Below, piece after piece: positions 9,350-18,075 of a stretch of DNA of 64,000 nt. The translations under genes were made by a program, and so were the position numbers. The DNA lies in NCBI GenBank assembly GCA_025359985.1, contig JANYDB010000059.1, forward strand, positions 1-64,000. Direction: 5' to 3'. Position 1 is the stretch's first letter. Each line of letters begins with the position of its first letter. Below the pieces are notes generated by a model. That model worked only from the letters and a program-made list of their open reading frames with translations, was not told the origin of the DNA and did no database searches. This DNA comes from Burkholderiales bacterium (GTDB lineage: Bacteria; Pseudomonadota; Gammaproteobacteria; Burkholderiales; Usitatibacteraceae).

Positions 9350-10120
9350 TTAATGTTTCGCGCCTGCTGACTCAACATCGCGCTGCCCAAAGATTGCGCT
9401 GCCTATTCGTATCATCGTAGCGCCCTCTTCAATGGCGACTTTAAAATCCTGCGACATACCCATCGACAAGGTATCGACCGGAAGACCGGCATTTTTAAGC
9501 TGAAGCTGATATTGCTGCATGCGCCTGAATTGTGCGCGCTGGGTAGCCGTATCCGGGGTATTTTCAATAATGGCCATAAGGCCCCTGAGCTTTAGACCCG
9601 GCAACACCGCAACCTGTTGGGAGAAACTCATTATATCGTCCGGCATGATTCCTCCTTTGCTGGCTTCGCCGCTCACATTGACCTGCACACAAATGTTCAG
9701 CGGCTGGCCGAAGGGTGCAGACACACGGTCCGCATGGCTTGCAGCACCGTCCTCACGAGCCCGTGATAGTGCCTGCGCGATTTTCAGACGATCCACTCCA
9801 TGTACCCAATCAAAATGCTGCGCCACCAGCTTCGCCTTATTGCTCTGCAGGGGGCCAATAAAATGCCACACTATTCGCGGCTCGCCCGATGCATGCAGAT
9901 CCGCCAGTTCGGCTATTTTAGCGATGCCTTCCTGCACATAATTTTCACCAAAATCTCGCTGCCCAGCCCGAAATGCTTCACGCAAGGCCGCCCCCGGCTG
10001 GGTCTTGGATACCGCCACCAATGTGACGTTTTGACGACGCTCCGGCGGCAGTCCCGCAATCGCGGCATCTCTCGCAAGGCGTATCTGTTGCAAGTTCGAT
10101 TCGATTGGGGACATAATCAT
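9350..10120 (-). CDS. yggS: YggS family PLP-binding homeostasis protein
   Basis: A fold-III PLP-binding protein (YggS/PLPHP/PROSC) that maintains pyridoxal phosphate balance and has no known catalysis. The PLP lysine lies in VAVSKTQP near residue 39. FGENYVQE, WHFIGPLQSNK, VQVNVSGEASKGG and LSMGMSQDF are all family hallmarks, with the terminal IRIGSAIFG phosphate loop. An ATG two codons in (MSPIES) is an alternative start. It is divergent from pilT across a 218-bp promoter region and followed by proC, the usual arrangement. Confidence 0.95.
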   Translation of the reverse strand: MIMSPIESNLQQIRLARDAAIAGLPPERRQNVTLVAVSKTQPGAALREAFRAGQRDFGENYVQEGIAKIAELADLHASGEPRIVWHFIGPLQSNKAKLVAQHFDWVHGVDRLKIAQALSRAREDGAASHADRVSAPFGQPLNICVQVNVSGEASKGGIMPDDIMSFSQQVAVLPGLKLRGLMAIIENTPDTATQRAQFRRMQQYQLQLKNAGLPVDTLSMGMSQDFKVAIEEGATMIRIGSAIFGQRDVESAGAKH

Positions 10121-10186
10121 TCGCTACTGTTGCGCACGCTTTAAAAGAACCATAATTTGCCTTGGCAAAAGCATGAATGCGGGATG

Positions 10187-10200
10187 TTAAGTTAACTTAA
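10187..10200. promoter_or_regulatory. 14-bp perfect palindrome between yggS and pilT
   Basis: TTAAGTTAACTTAA is its own reverse complement. It sits in the divergent yggS-pilT intergenic region, about 138 bp before the pilT start. Its position and symmetry suit a dimeric regulator's operator, but AT-rich palindromes also arise by chance and no known consensus is matched. Confidence 0.4.
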
Positions 10201-10338
10201 GTCACCTCAAGGCATATTGAGAGACAATACCAACAGAGAATCTAAAGCGGAAAATACCAAGCATAAAATTTGCATCCGCAAGTTTGAAACAAAAATATAT
10301 AGCGCATCAAAAATTCAAGCTCACCAAGGAAAGTATAA

Positions 10339-11379
10339 ATGGAAATCGCAGAACTCTTAGCTTTCGGCGTAAAAAACAAAGCCTCTGACTTGCACCTCTC
10401 CGCAGGCTTGCCTCCCATGATTCGGGTTCACGGTGACGTGCGGCGCATCAACGTGCCTGCCCTGACGCACGACGATGTTCACGGCATGGTTTATGACATC
10501 ATGAACGACGGACAGCGCAAAATGTATGAAGAAAATCTTGAGTGTGATTTTTCATTCGAGATTCCGAATCTGGCACGCTTCCGTGTCAATGCGTTCAACC
10601 ATCAGCGCGGTTCGGGTGCGGTGATGCGGACGATTCCGTCGAAGATTTTATCGCTTGAGGAACTTAACTGCCCGAAGATTTTTTCGGAGCTGGCCATGAC
10701 CCCGCGCGGCATGGTGCTCGTCACCGGGCCCACTGGGTCGGGCAAGTCCACCACCTTGGCCGCCATGGTCAACTATGTGAATGAAAACGAATTCGGCCAT
10801 ATTTTGACCGTTGAAGACCCGATTGAATTCGTTCACGAATCCAAAAAGTGTCTGATTAACCAGCGTGAGGTTGGGCCGCACACTTTATCGTTTGCGAATG
10901 CACTACGATCTGCACTACGCGAAGATCCGGACATCATTCTGGTGGGTGAAATGCGTGATCTGGAAACCATCCGTCTGGCCATGACGGCCGCTGAGACGGG
11001 CCACCTGGTGTTTGGCACGTTGCACACATCGTCTGCTGCCAAAACCGTTGACCGTATTATTGACGTCTTCCCAGCAGCTGAAAAAGAGATGATTCGCGCG
11101 ATGCTGTCAGAAAGCTTGCGCGCCGTGATTTCACAAACGCTGTGTAAAACCAAAGATGGCCAAGGTCGCGCTGCTGCCCATGAAATCATGATTGGTACGC
11201 CCGCGATTCGCAACCTGATCCGCGAAGCAAAAGTAGCGCAGATGTACTCGGCGATTCAAACTGGTCAGGCGATCGGCATGCAAACCATGGATCAATGCCT
11301 GAGTGATCTGGTGCGGCGCAATGTCATTAGCGTGGCAGAAGCCCGCAATAAAGCCGCCAACAAGGATGCGTTTAATTAA
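10339..11379 (+). CDS. pilT: Type IV pilus retraction ATPase PilT
   Basis: A hexameric AAA-type ATPase at the inner membrane that depolymerises type IV pili for twitching. It is 346 aa, the normal PilT length. It has an N-terminal PAS-like domain starting MEIAELLAFGVKNKASDLH, Walker A GPTGSGKST near residues 130-138, a Walker B region ILVGEMRDLET, and the AIRNLIREAK motif near the C-terminus that is typical of PilT. An RBS AAGGA precedes the ATG. pilU follows 72 bp downstream, the standard pair. It could serve a T4a pilus encoded elsewhere; a link to the MSHA-like locus 5.5 kb away is possible but unproven. Confidence 0.97.
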   Translation: MEIAELLAFGVKNKASDLHLSAGLPPMIRVHGDVRRINVPALTHDDVHGMVYDIMNDGQRKMYEENLECDFSFEIPNLARFRVNAFNHQRGSGAVMRTIPSKILSLEELNCPKIFSELAMTPRGMVLVTGPTGSGKSTTLAAMVNYVNENEFGHILTVEDPIEFVHESKKCLINQREVGPHTLSFANALRSALREDPDIILVGEMRDLETIRLAMTAAETGHLVFGTLHTSSAAKTVDRIIDVFPAAEKEMIRAMLSESLRAVISQTLCKTKDGQGRAAAHEIMIGTPAIRNLIREAKVAQMYSAIQTGQAIGMQTMDQCLSDLVRRNVISVAEARNKAANKDAFN

Positions 11380-11451
11380 CTTTGCGCTGCACGCAACTAA
11401 CAACCTGCATTTAATTTTTGCACGCTGCGCCATCGTGCGCAAGGAGAAATA

Positions 11452-12591
11452 ATGGAACGCGAACAAGCCCTCAAATTTGTACATGAATTATTGCGTGCCA
11501 TGGTTGCCAAAAAAGGCTCCGACCTTTTTATCACCGCCGGTTTCCCGCCCGCCATGAAAATTGACGGCAAGATGACGCCCGTTTCGCAATCAAGCCTGTC
11601 GCCCGTTCATACCGGTGAAATTGCGCGCTCGGTGATGACCGATAAGCAGACGGCCGAATTCGAGGCAACCAAAGAATGTAATTTTGCGATCTCGCCAGCT
11701 GGCATCGGGCGCTTCCGTGTCAATGCATTTTTTCAGCAAGGCCGCATTGGTTTGGTGATGCGTACCATCACCACCACAATTCCAAAAATGGAAGATTTAA
11801 ACCTTCCTGAAGTACTGAAAGATGTGTGCATGACTAAGCGCGGGCTGGTGATTTTAGTCGGCGGTACCGGCTCCGGCAAATCAACCTCGCTGGCGGCCAT
11901 GATTGGCTATCGCAATGAAAATACCTTCGGCCACATCATTACCATCGAAGATCCGGTGGAGTATGTGCATGAGCATAAAAACTGTGTGGTGACCCAGCGC
12001 GAGATTGGCGTTGATACCGATAACTGGTTTGCAGCTCTTAAAAATACCCTGCGTCAGGCGCCCGATGTGATTTTAATCGGCGAGATTCGTGATCGCGAAA
12101 CCATGGATTACGCTATTGCGTTTGCTGAAACCGGCCATTTGTGTATGTCCACCCTGCATGCCAATTCGACCAACCAGGCGCTGGACCGGATTATCAACTT
12201 TTTCCCTGAGGAGCGACGTCATCAATTGCTGATGGATTTATCGCTTAATTTAAAAGCGTTTGTTTCACAGCGTTTGATCCCGAAAAAAGAGGGCAAGGGC
12301 CGGGTTGCGGCGATTGAAATTTTATTGAATTCGCCGCTGATTCAGGATCTGATTTTCAAAGGCGAGGTGCATGAAATCAAGGAAGTGATGAAGCGCTCCC
12401 GCGAAATCGGCATGCAAACATTCGATATGGCGCTGTTCGATTTATACGAGGCTGATTTAATTTCGTACGAAGACGCGCTGCGCAACGCGGATTCCCTGAA
12501 CGATCTGCGGCTTAAAATAAAACTCGAAGGCAAATCATCAAAAGAAAAAGATTTGGCATCCGGTCTGGAGCATCTGGAGATTGTGAAGTAA
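11452..12591 (+). CDS. pilU: PilT-dependent retraction ATPase PilU
   Basis: A paralogue of PilT that assists retraction under load. At 379 aa it is longer than PilT at the C-terminus, as PilU normally is. Motifs are GGTGSGKST (Walker A), IITIEDPVEYVHEHKNCVVTQRE-type Asp box sequence and ILIGEIRDRETM (Walker B). A clear AAGGAG stands six bases before the ATG. It is convergent with the downstream methyltransferase gene. Confidence 0.96.
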   Translation: MEREQALKFVHELLRAMVAKKGSDLFITAGFPPAMKIDGKMTPVSQSSLSPVHTGEIARSVMTDKQTAEFEATKECNFAISPAGIGRFRVNAFFQQGRIGLVMRTITTTIPKMEDLNLPEVLKDVCMTKRGLVILVGGTGSGKSTSLAAMIGYRNENTFGHIITIEDPVEYVHEHKNCVVTQREIGVDTDNWFAALKNTLRQAPDVILIGEIRDRETMDYAIAFAETGHLCMSTLHANSTNQALDRIINFFPEERRHQLLMDLSLNLKAFVSQRLIPKKEGKGRVAAIEILLNSPLIQDLIFKGEVHEIKEVMKRSREIGMQTFDMALFDLYEADLISYEDALRNADSLNDLRLKIKLEGKSSKEKDLASGLEHLEIVK

Positions 12592-12608
12592 CGCCTTGAT
12601 TAGCCGTT

Positions 12609-13826
12609 TCAGCTTTTTAAAGTAGGCACAACCGGCGCAGCAGGTGAAGCAGATGCACCAGGTGTAGCAGATACGGGGGGCGCACCATCGCGTCGGTTGC
12701 TGCCCGCAATGATCTTGTACTCATAAAGTCGGCACTCGATCTTGCCGTTGAACAAAGGTGTTTTCTTGGAGGCTGACAGGCGCACGCCTTTCGGTAAGGC
12801 CGTATCGCCGGTAAAAAAATAGGCTCGCCATCCAGAAAATTTTTGCTTCAATAAATCACCCAGCTTGGGGTAGAGCTCCGTTAGTTCAGTGGTCTCGCCC
12901 AAGCGCTCACCGTACGGCGGATTAGTGACCATCACACCGGTTTCTTCGGGCGCCGAAATTTCCAGCATATTGGCTTGCTTCAGGCGCACGCAATCGCCCA
13001 AGCCATTGGCCAATAAATTGGCGTGCGCATCATCGAGGGCAAAACCATAAAGATCGGAGCCATAAATCGGCAACAGTGTCTTCGGTTTTTCAGCGTCACG
13101 TGCCGCAGTCAACATGTGGCTCCAGGCGGCTGAATCAAAATTTTTCAGTTTCTGAAACGCGAACTGGCGACGCGAGCCCGGCGCGATATTGAGCGCGATT
13201 TCAGCGGCTTCCACCAGAAAAGTACCGCTGCCGCACATGGGATCCAGAAACGCTTCACCAGGCTGCCAACCCGAGAGCGCAATAATGCCTGCCGCCAAAT
13301 TTTTCTTCAATGGCGCGACACCGGTATGCTCGCGCGAACCGCGTTTAAACAACGGTTCACCGGAAAGATCGAGGTAAATAGTGGCGTCGGTCGCGTTCAG
13401 AAAAGCGTGAATGCGCACATCAGGCTCACGTGTCGCAACCGATGGGCGCGAGCCAATCACTTCACGGAATTTATCGCAGACCGCATCCTTAATACGCAGG
13501 GTGGTGAAATCGAGGCTTTTCAGCGGACTACGCTGTGCGTTCATTTCCACTTTAATGGTGCGCGTCACATCAAAGCGCTGCGGCCACGGCAATAACATCA
13601 CGGCATCATAAATCTGATGTTCGTTGTCATAGGCAAAATGCGCCACTTGCCACAAGATACGGCTGGCGATTCGTGAATGCAGATTAGCGCGATAGGCGTC
13701 GGTAAGCTCGCCTTCAAAGGCGACCCCAGAGTCATCCGCTTTGATGTTTTGCGCGCCCAGAGCGGCGAGCTCCTGCGCTAACGGCGCGGATAATCCGCGG
13801 GGGCAAGGAGCGAAAAATTTTTCCAT
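12609..13826 (-). CDS. rlmL: THUMP-domain class I SAM-dependent RNA methyltransferase (RlmL-type)
   Basis: This is likely the enzyme that makes m2G2445 in 23S rRNA. The order is an N-terminal ferredoxin-like/THUMP region (about 1-160), then a Rossmann methyltransferase with FLDPMCGSGTFLVEAAEIA (SAM binding) and the catalytic NPPYGERLG. The E. coli protein is an RlmK-RlmL fusion of about 700 aa. Here only the RlmL half (about 375 aa) is present, followed by a Pro/Ala/Ser-rich tail of about 30 residues. It heads the minus-strand run with hemJ, kdsC and kdsD upstream. The exact target base is inferred by family. Confidence 0.85.
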   Translation of the reverse strand: MEKFFAPCPRGLSAPLAQELAALGAQNIKADDSGVAFEGELTDAYRANLHSRIASRILWQVAHFAYDNEHQIYDAVMLLPWPQRFDVTRTIKVEMNAQRSPLKSLDFTTLRIKDAVCDKFREVIGSRPSVATREPDVRIHAFLNATDATIYLDLSGEPLFKRGSREHTGVAPLKKNLAAGIIALSGWQPGEAFLDPMCGSGTFLVEAAEIALNIAPGSRRQFAFQKLKNFDSAAWSHMLTAARDAEKPKTLLPIYGSDLYGFALDDAHANLLANGLGDCVRLKQANMLEISAPEETGVMVTNPPYGERLGETTELTELYPKLGDLLKQKFSGWRAYFFTGDTALPKGVRLSASKKTPLFNGKIECRLYEYKIIAGSNRRDGAPPVSATPGASASPAAPVVPTLKS

Positions 13827-13836
13827 TTGTTATCTG

Positions 13837-14253
13837 CTAGAACGGTTTTACAATTACCAAAATAACGATGCCAATCAAAAGCGGCAAAGTCGGAATTTCA
13901 TTGAGCCAACGGTAAAAAACATGTCCGTGTGTGTTGCGATCATGCTTAAAATCACGCATGAGTTTGCCCAGATAAAAATGTTGCACCACCAAAATCGCCA
14001 CCAGCGCCAGCTTGGCATGCAGCCACCCACCGCGATAGCCATACCCTAACCATAGCCAGATGCCCAGAATCAGGGTAATCACCATGCAGGGGGTCATGAT
14101 GCCAAAGTACAGCTTGCGCTCCATGATTTTAAAACGCTCGATAGATATTTTGTCTTCGGCTTGCGCGTGGTACACAAACAGGCGTGGCAAATAAAACAAG
14201 CCTGCAAACCAGGCCACCATAAAAATAATATGAAACGATTTGATATAAAGCAC
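13837..14253 (-). CDS. hemJ: Protoporphyrinogen IX oxidase HemJ (CopD-like membrane protein)
   Basis: A 138-aa four-helix membrane protein of the HemJ (UPF0093) family, which oxidises protoporphyrinogen IX to protoporphyrin IX in heme synthesis. The first helix has KSFHIIFMVAWFAGLFYLPRLFVYH with the conserved His, Trp and Arg. RFKIMERKLY and the later HAKL and RWLNEIP segments are also typical. Short spacings (10-12 bp) to its neighbours suggest cotranscription. No other protoporphyrinogen oxidase is seen in the window. Confidence 0.9.
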   Translation of the reverse strand: MLYIKSFHIIFMVAWFAGLFYLPRLFVYHAQAEDKISIERFKIMERKLYFGIMTPCMVITLILGIWLWLGYGYRGGWLHAKLALVAILVVQHFYLGKLMRDFKHDRNTHGHVFYRWLNEIPTLPLLIGIVILVIVKPF

Positions 14254-14265
14254 GGCAACTCCGGA

Positions 14266-14811
14266 TTACCCTAAATATTTATTCAGCGCAGCATCGAGCG
14301 TGCCTTGCGCCATCATGATGACTTCACAAAATTCGCGCACCGCGCCATGCCCGCCTTCAGCTTCGGTCACATAGTGCATACGCTCGCGCACGAATGCGGG
14401 TGCGGCCGGTACGCAGGCCGCAAAACCGCAGCGCATCAGAATTGGCAAATCGACGACATCATCGCCAATGCTCGCGACTTGATGCGCTTCGAGGGTTAAG
14501 CTTTGGAGTAATTGTGCAAAAACCTTGCCCTTATTGTCTGCATGCTGAAAGAGCTGCGAAATGCCTAAATCAGCCGCGCGTTTTTCCAGCGCTTTGGAAC
14601 CGCGGCCGGAAATGATTGCCAGCTCAACCCCGCTAGCCTGAAGCATTTTCATGCCATGACCGTCAAGGGCGTTAAAAACTTTAATGCTGTCGCCGTCTTC
14701 GCGATAAACCAGCGAGCCATCCGTCATCACCCCATCGACATCAAACACAGCCAATTTTATCTCACGCATGCGCGCCGAAATACTTGCTAACTTAGCTTCA
14801 GTTAACCGCAT
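14266..14811 (-). CDS. kdsC: 3-deoxy-D-manno-octulosonate 8-phosphate phosphatase
   Basis: A HAD phosphatase giving free KDO for lipopolysaccharide. The nucleophile motif is VFDVDGVMTDGSL near residues 21-33. Motif II is ISGRGS, the Lys motif is in DNKG, and motif IV is GDDVVDLPIL. About 181 aa is the normal KdsC length. The ORF track begins one TTG codon earlier, but the ATG at 14811 overlaps the upstream kdsD stop as TGATG, so I use that. Paired with kdsD, so the KDO branch is cotranscribed. Confidence 0.95.
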   Translation of the reverse strand: MRLTEAKLASISARMREIKLAVFDVDGVMTDGSLVYREDGDSIKVFNALDGHGMKMLQASGVELAIISGRGSKALEKRAADLGISQLFQHADNKGKVFAQLLQSLTLEAHQVASIGDDVVDLPILMRCGFAACVPAAPAFVRERMHYVTEAEGGHGAVREFCEVIMMAQGTLDAALNKYLG

Positions 14812-15827
14812 CAAAGCACGCCCATGCGCATTAAATCCAGCACATGAATAGCACCGACTATTTTTCCGGCTGCATCCACTACCAATAAACCACTGGAGCC
14901 GATTTTGTGGCGTTCAATCAGCTCTGCCGCCTCAGCAGCCAGTTTATCGGCGGTGATGGTTTTGGGGGTTTTGGTCATGACATCGACCACCCTGGTTTCG
15001 CGAAAATTATCGTGGGTCTCTAAAGCACGGCGCAAATCGCCATCACTGAATACGCCCAGCAATTTATCGTCGGCATCCACGACGGCAGTCATGCCGAGGC
15101 CTTTGCGCGACATCTCCATAAACGCCTGCGGCAACAGCGCATCAGATGGCACTTTGGGCAAGCGTTCGCCGGTCACCATGACGTCGGACACATGCACCAG
15201 TAAACGTCGCCCCAGGGAGCCGCCTGGATGATGCATGGCGTAGTCTGTTTCACCAAAGCCGCGCGCATCCAGTAGCGTTACCGCCAACGCGTCGCCCAAC
15301 GCCAAGGTGGCGGTGGTACTGGCGGTTGGCGCCAGATTCAAAGGGCAGGCCTCGCGCTCGACACCGGCATCCAGATGCACGGTTGCGGCCAAAGCCAGGG
15401 TTGAACGAGGTTTACCGGTGATAGCCACAATGGGCGTGCCACGACGCTTTAGCTGCGGCAAAATTTTAAGTATTTCATCGGACTCACCCGAATTGGAGAT
15501 CGCGATAACCACATCGTCTTTGGTGATCATGCCTAAATCACCGTGGCTGGCTTCGCCGGGATGCATGAAAAACGCGGGCGTGCCTGTAGAGGCCAGGGTT
15601 GAGGCGATTTTGCCGCCAATATGTCCGCTCTTGCCCATGCCGGTAACCACCACCCGGCCGTTATTGGCGAGCACCTCAAACAAAAGCTTATGCGCCGCAA
15701 TAAAGCTGACGCCCAGTTTGTCTCGCAAGCCCAACACGGCCTCGGCTTCGATTTCAAAAGTTTCCTGCGCGAGCTTGAGGGTGCGCGCGGTGTCCGCAAT
15801 GGATCGGGGATGTAATAGACTCTGCAT
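14811..15827 (-). CDS. kdsD: Arabinose-5-phosphate isomerase (KpsF/GutQ family)
   Basis: The enzyme converts ribulose-5-phosphate to arabinose-5-phosphate, the first committed step to KDO. A SIS sugar-isomerase domain covers about residues 40-170, with VTGMGKSGHIGGKIA and AISNSGESDEILKILP. Two CBS domains follow (about 205-260 and 275-335). At 338 aa it has the family length. The downstream kdsC overlaps its stop. It is divergent from the Kef-type antiporter gene. Confidence 0.95.
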   Translation of the reverse strand: MQSLLHPRSIADTARTLKLAQETFEIEAEAVLGLRDKLGVSFIAAHKLLFEVLANNGRVVVTGMGKSGHIGGKIASTLASTGTPAFFMHPGEASHGDLGMITKDDVVIAISNSGESDEILKILPQLKRRGTPIVAITGKPRSTLALAATVHLDAGVEREACPLNLAPTASTTATLALGDALAVTLLDARGFGETDYAMHHPGGSLGRRLLVHVSDVMVTGERLPKVPSDALLPQAFMEMSRKGLGMTAVVDADDKLLGVFSDGDLRRALETHDNFRETRVVDVMTKTPKTITADKLAAEAAELIERHKIGSSGLLVVDAAGKIVGAIHVLDLMRMGVL

Positions 15828-15900
15828 ACTGAGATTGTAATGTTTTAGCTCTCAATAATCTAAAAAAACTGCGGCCGAATTAATTGTCGGATAAATTACC

Positions 15901-15913
15901 AGGTAAATTACCT
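15901..15913. promoter_or_regulatory. Short inverted repeat in the kdsD-kef intergenic region
   Basis: AGGTAA-A-TTACCT is a perfect six-base inverted repeat with one central base, 12 bp before the preferred ATG of the antiporter gene. The half TAAATTACC also occurs once just upstream. It would lie within the coding part if the TTG at 15884 were the start. It is a weak operator candidate. Confidence 0.3.
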
Positions 15914-15925
15914 AACAACGCGATC

Positions 15926-17896
15926 ATGCATTCCACCTTGCTCCTCATTGTTATTTTGCTCGCGGCTGCGGTCGTTACGGTGGCGCTGTTTCGACGCTTT
16001 AACATGCCGCCGATTTTGGGCTATCTGATCGTCGGCATGGCAATTGGCCCGTATGCGCTCGGCATTATTCCGGATTCAGAAAGCACCCGTTATCTGGCGG
16101 AATTTGGGGTGGTTTTTTTGATGTTCTCGATTGGTCTTGAATTTTCATTGCCACAATTAAAAGCGATGCGCCATATAGTGCTGGGCTTTGGCAGCGCACA
16201 GGTCATCGTCACCATGGCAGTGGTATTTGTTCTCACTCAATTAGCCGGCCAAAGCTGGCAGACCAGCGTGATTATTGGCGGCGTGATTGCCATGTCGTCC
16301 ACCGCCATAATCTCAAAGGTATTAGCGGAGCAAACCAAACTGCACTCCGCACATGGCAAGCAGATTATGGGGGTGCTGTTGTTTCAGGATATTGCGGTTA
16401 TCCCGCTACTGGTACTGGTGCCCGCGCTCGCACTGTCAGGCGAGCAGCTCATCGTAGAAGTGGGCTTCGCGCTACTGAAAGCGGCGGCGGCGCTCACCGT
16501 TATTTTGCTGATTGGCCAGCGCATCATGCGACCCTTGTTTCATGTGATCGCCGCACAAAAATCGTCGGAGTTATTCGTACTGGCGGTGTTGCTGGTCACG
16601 CTGGGATTGGCGCTAGCCACGGAGCTGGCAGGGGTGTCGATGGCGCTAGGCGCTTTCCTGGCGGGCATGTTGATTTCGGAAACAGAATATCGCTATCAGG
16701 TTGAGGATTACATCAAGCCGTTCCGCGATGTGCTGCTGGGTTTGTTCTTTGTCACCATCGGCATGCTGCTCAATTTTAGCGCGGTGTTTGAACGACTGAC
16801 GCTGGTGCTGCTGATACTGATTGCGCTGCTGGCGTTAAAATTTTCCCTCATCGCGGGTCTCGCGCTGGTGTTTAAAAATGATCGCGGGGTCGCGCTGCGC
16901 TGCGCATTGGCGTTAGCACCAGCCGGTGAGTTCGGGTTTGTGCTGCTCTCACTGGCAGGCAAAATCAACGCCATACCTGAATCGACGCTGCAAGTGGTGC
17001 TTGCGGCCATGCTGATCTCGATGTTGGTCGCGCCACTGCTGCTCGCTCATAGTGAAAAAATAGTGATGCGTTTAGTGTCGAGCGAATGGGAGCAGCGCGC
17101 AGTGCAATTACAGCAGCTGGCGATTCGCAGCATGGCGCAGCGCGGGCATGTGATTATTTGTGGCTATGGCCGCTCAGGGCAAAGCCTGGCGCGGTTCCTG
17201 GAGCAGGAATCGATCAGCATCATTGCCCTTGATGCCGACCCGATGCGCGTCAAGCAAGCGGCCGCGGCGGGCGATTCGGTGGTGTTCGGCAATGCGTCAC
17301 GCAAAGAGGTTTTAACCGCCGCCGGGCTTTCACGCGCCGCCGCGATTGTGGTGAGTTTTGCCGACACTCATGCTGCCATGACGATCTTGGCCCACGCCCG
17401 CGAACTACGCCCGGATGTGCCGGTGATTGTGCGCACCTTTGATGATACGGATGTTGATAAACTCAAAAAAGCCGGGGCCGCAGAAATTGTGGCTGAAGTG
17501 GTGGAAGGCTCACTCATGCTGGCAACCCAGACCATGCTACTGCTCGGCATTCCACTCAACAAGGTGCTGACGCGTTTGCGCACGGTGCGGGGTGAGCGCT
17601 ATCAGTTAATGCGCGGCTTTTTTCCGGGCGCAACCGATGCCGATGACACCGCGCTTGATGCCCAGCAACCACGCTTGCAATCGATCATCGTGGAAGCCGG
17701 TGCCGCTGCGGTAGGCAGCACCATTGAAGCACTTAACCTGAGCGAAATCGACATTACCTTAACCGCGTTACGCCGCCACGGCGTGCGCGACATGAGCCCC
17801 GCAGAGGACACTTGCCTGGAGGCATCCGATGTGCTGATCCTGACCGGCACACCGCAAGCGCTGGCTCGGGCGGAGATGCGGATCATGCAGGGATGA
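15926..17896 (+). CDS. kefB: Monovalent cation:proton antiporter-2 (Kef-type) with TrkA-N domain
   Basis: A CPA2-family membrane antiporter, probably for K+/H+ efflux. About twelve hydrophobic helices cover residues 1 to roughly 375, including FMFSIGLEFSLPQL-type sequence and GVSMALGAFLAGMLISE. A soluble TrkA-N (RCK) domain follows with Rossmann motif GYGRSGQSLARFL, and then a TrkA-C-like domain ending in ADVLILTG-type sequence. The ORF track starts at TTG 15884. ATG 15926 (MHSTLLLI) gives the usual short lead before helix 1, though its ribosome-binding site is weak. Whether it is glutathione-gated like KefB/KefC cannot be told, and no KefF/G partner is adjacent. Confidence 0.88.
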   Translation: MHSTLLLIVILLAAAVVTVALFRRFNMPPILGYLIVGMAIGPYALGIIPDSESTRYLAEFGVVFLMFSIGLEFSLPQLKAMRHIVLGFGSAQVIVTMAVVFVLTQLAGQSWQTSVIIGGVIAMSSTAIISKVLAEQTKLHSAHGKQIMGVLLFQDIAVIPLLVLVPALALSGEQLIVEVGFALLKAAAALTVILLIGQRIMRPLFHVIAAQKSSELFVLAVLLVTLGLALATELAGVSMALGAFLAGMLISETEYRYQVEDYIKPFRDVLLGLFFVTIGMLLNFSAVFERLTLVLLILIALLALKFSLIAGLALVFKNDRGVALRCALALAPAGEFGFVLLSLAGKINAIPESTLQVVLAAMLISMLVAPLLLAHSEKIVMRLVSSEWEQRAVQLQQLAIRSMAQRGHVIICGYGRSGQSLARFLEQESISIIALDADPMRVKQAAAAGDSVVFGNASRKEVLTAAGLSRAAAIVVSFADTHAAMTILAHARELRPDVPVIVRTFDDTDVDKLKKAGAAEIVAEVVEGSLMLATQTMLLLGIPLNKVLTRLRTVRGERYQLMRGFFPGATDADDTALDAQQPRLQSIIVEAGAAAVGSTIEALNLSEIDITLTALRRHGVRDMSPAEDTCLEASDVLILTGTPQALARAEMRIMQG

Positions 17897-18032
17897 AACG
17901 AAAATCTAAAGCGTAGAATGCCTATTGACGGTCAGTTTGAAGCAAAAATGGCTTAAACAGCAGGCTGGGCGCGGAGTTTGTAATCGTAACGCAGCAGACG
18001 ATGACCAACATGAAATACCGGCGCTCGCCCAT

Positions 18033-18060
18033 AAAAAAACCCGCCGAAGCGGGCTTTTCT
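18033..18060 (-). terminator. Intrinsic terminator of the pilin gene
   Basis: Read on the minus strand, CCCGC-TTCG-GCGGG (with an extra flanking G-T pair) forms a GC-rich stem with a UUCG tetraloop and is followed by seven Ts. It begins about 16 bp after the pilin stop. On the plus strand the same hairpin is followed by CTTTTC, so it may weakly act on kefB readthrough as well. Confidence 0.88.
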
Positions 18061-18075
18061 CTCGGCGCTTTTAAA

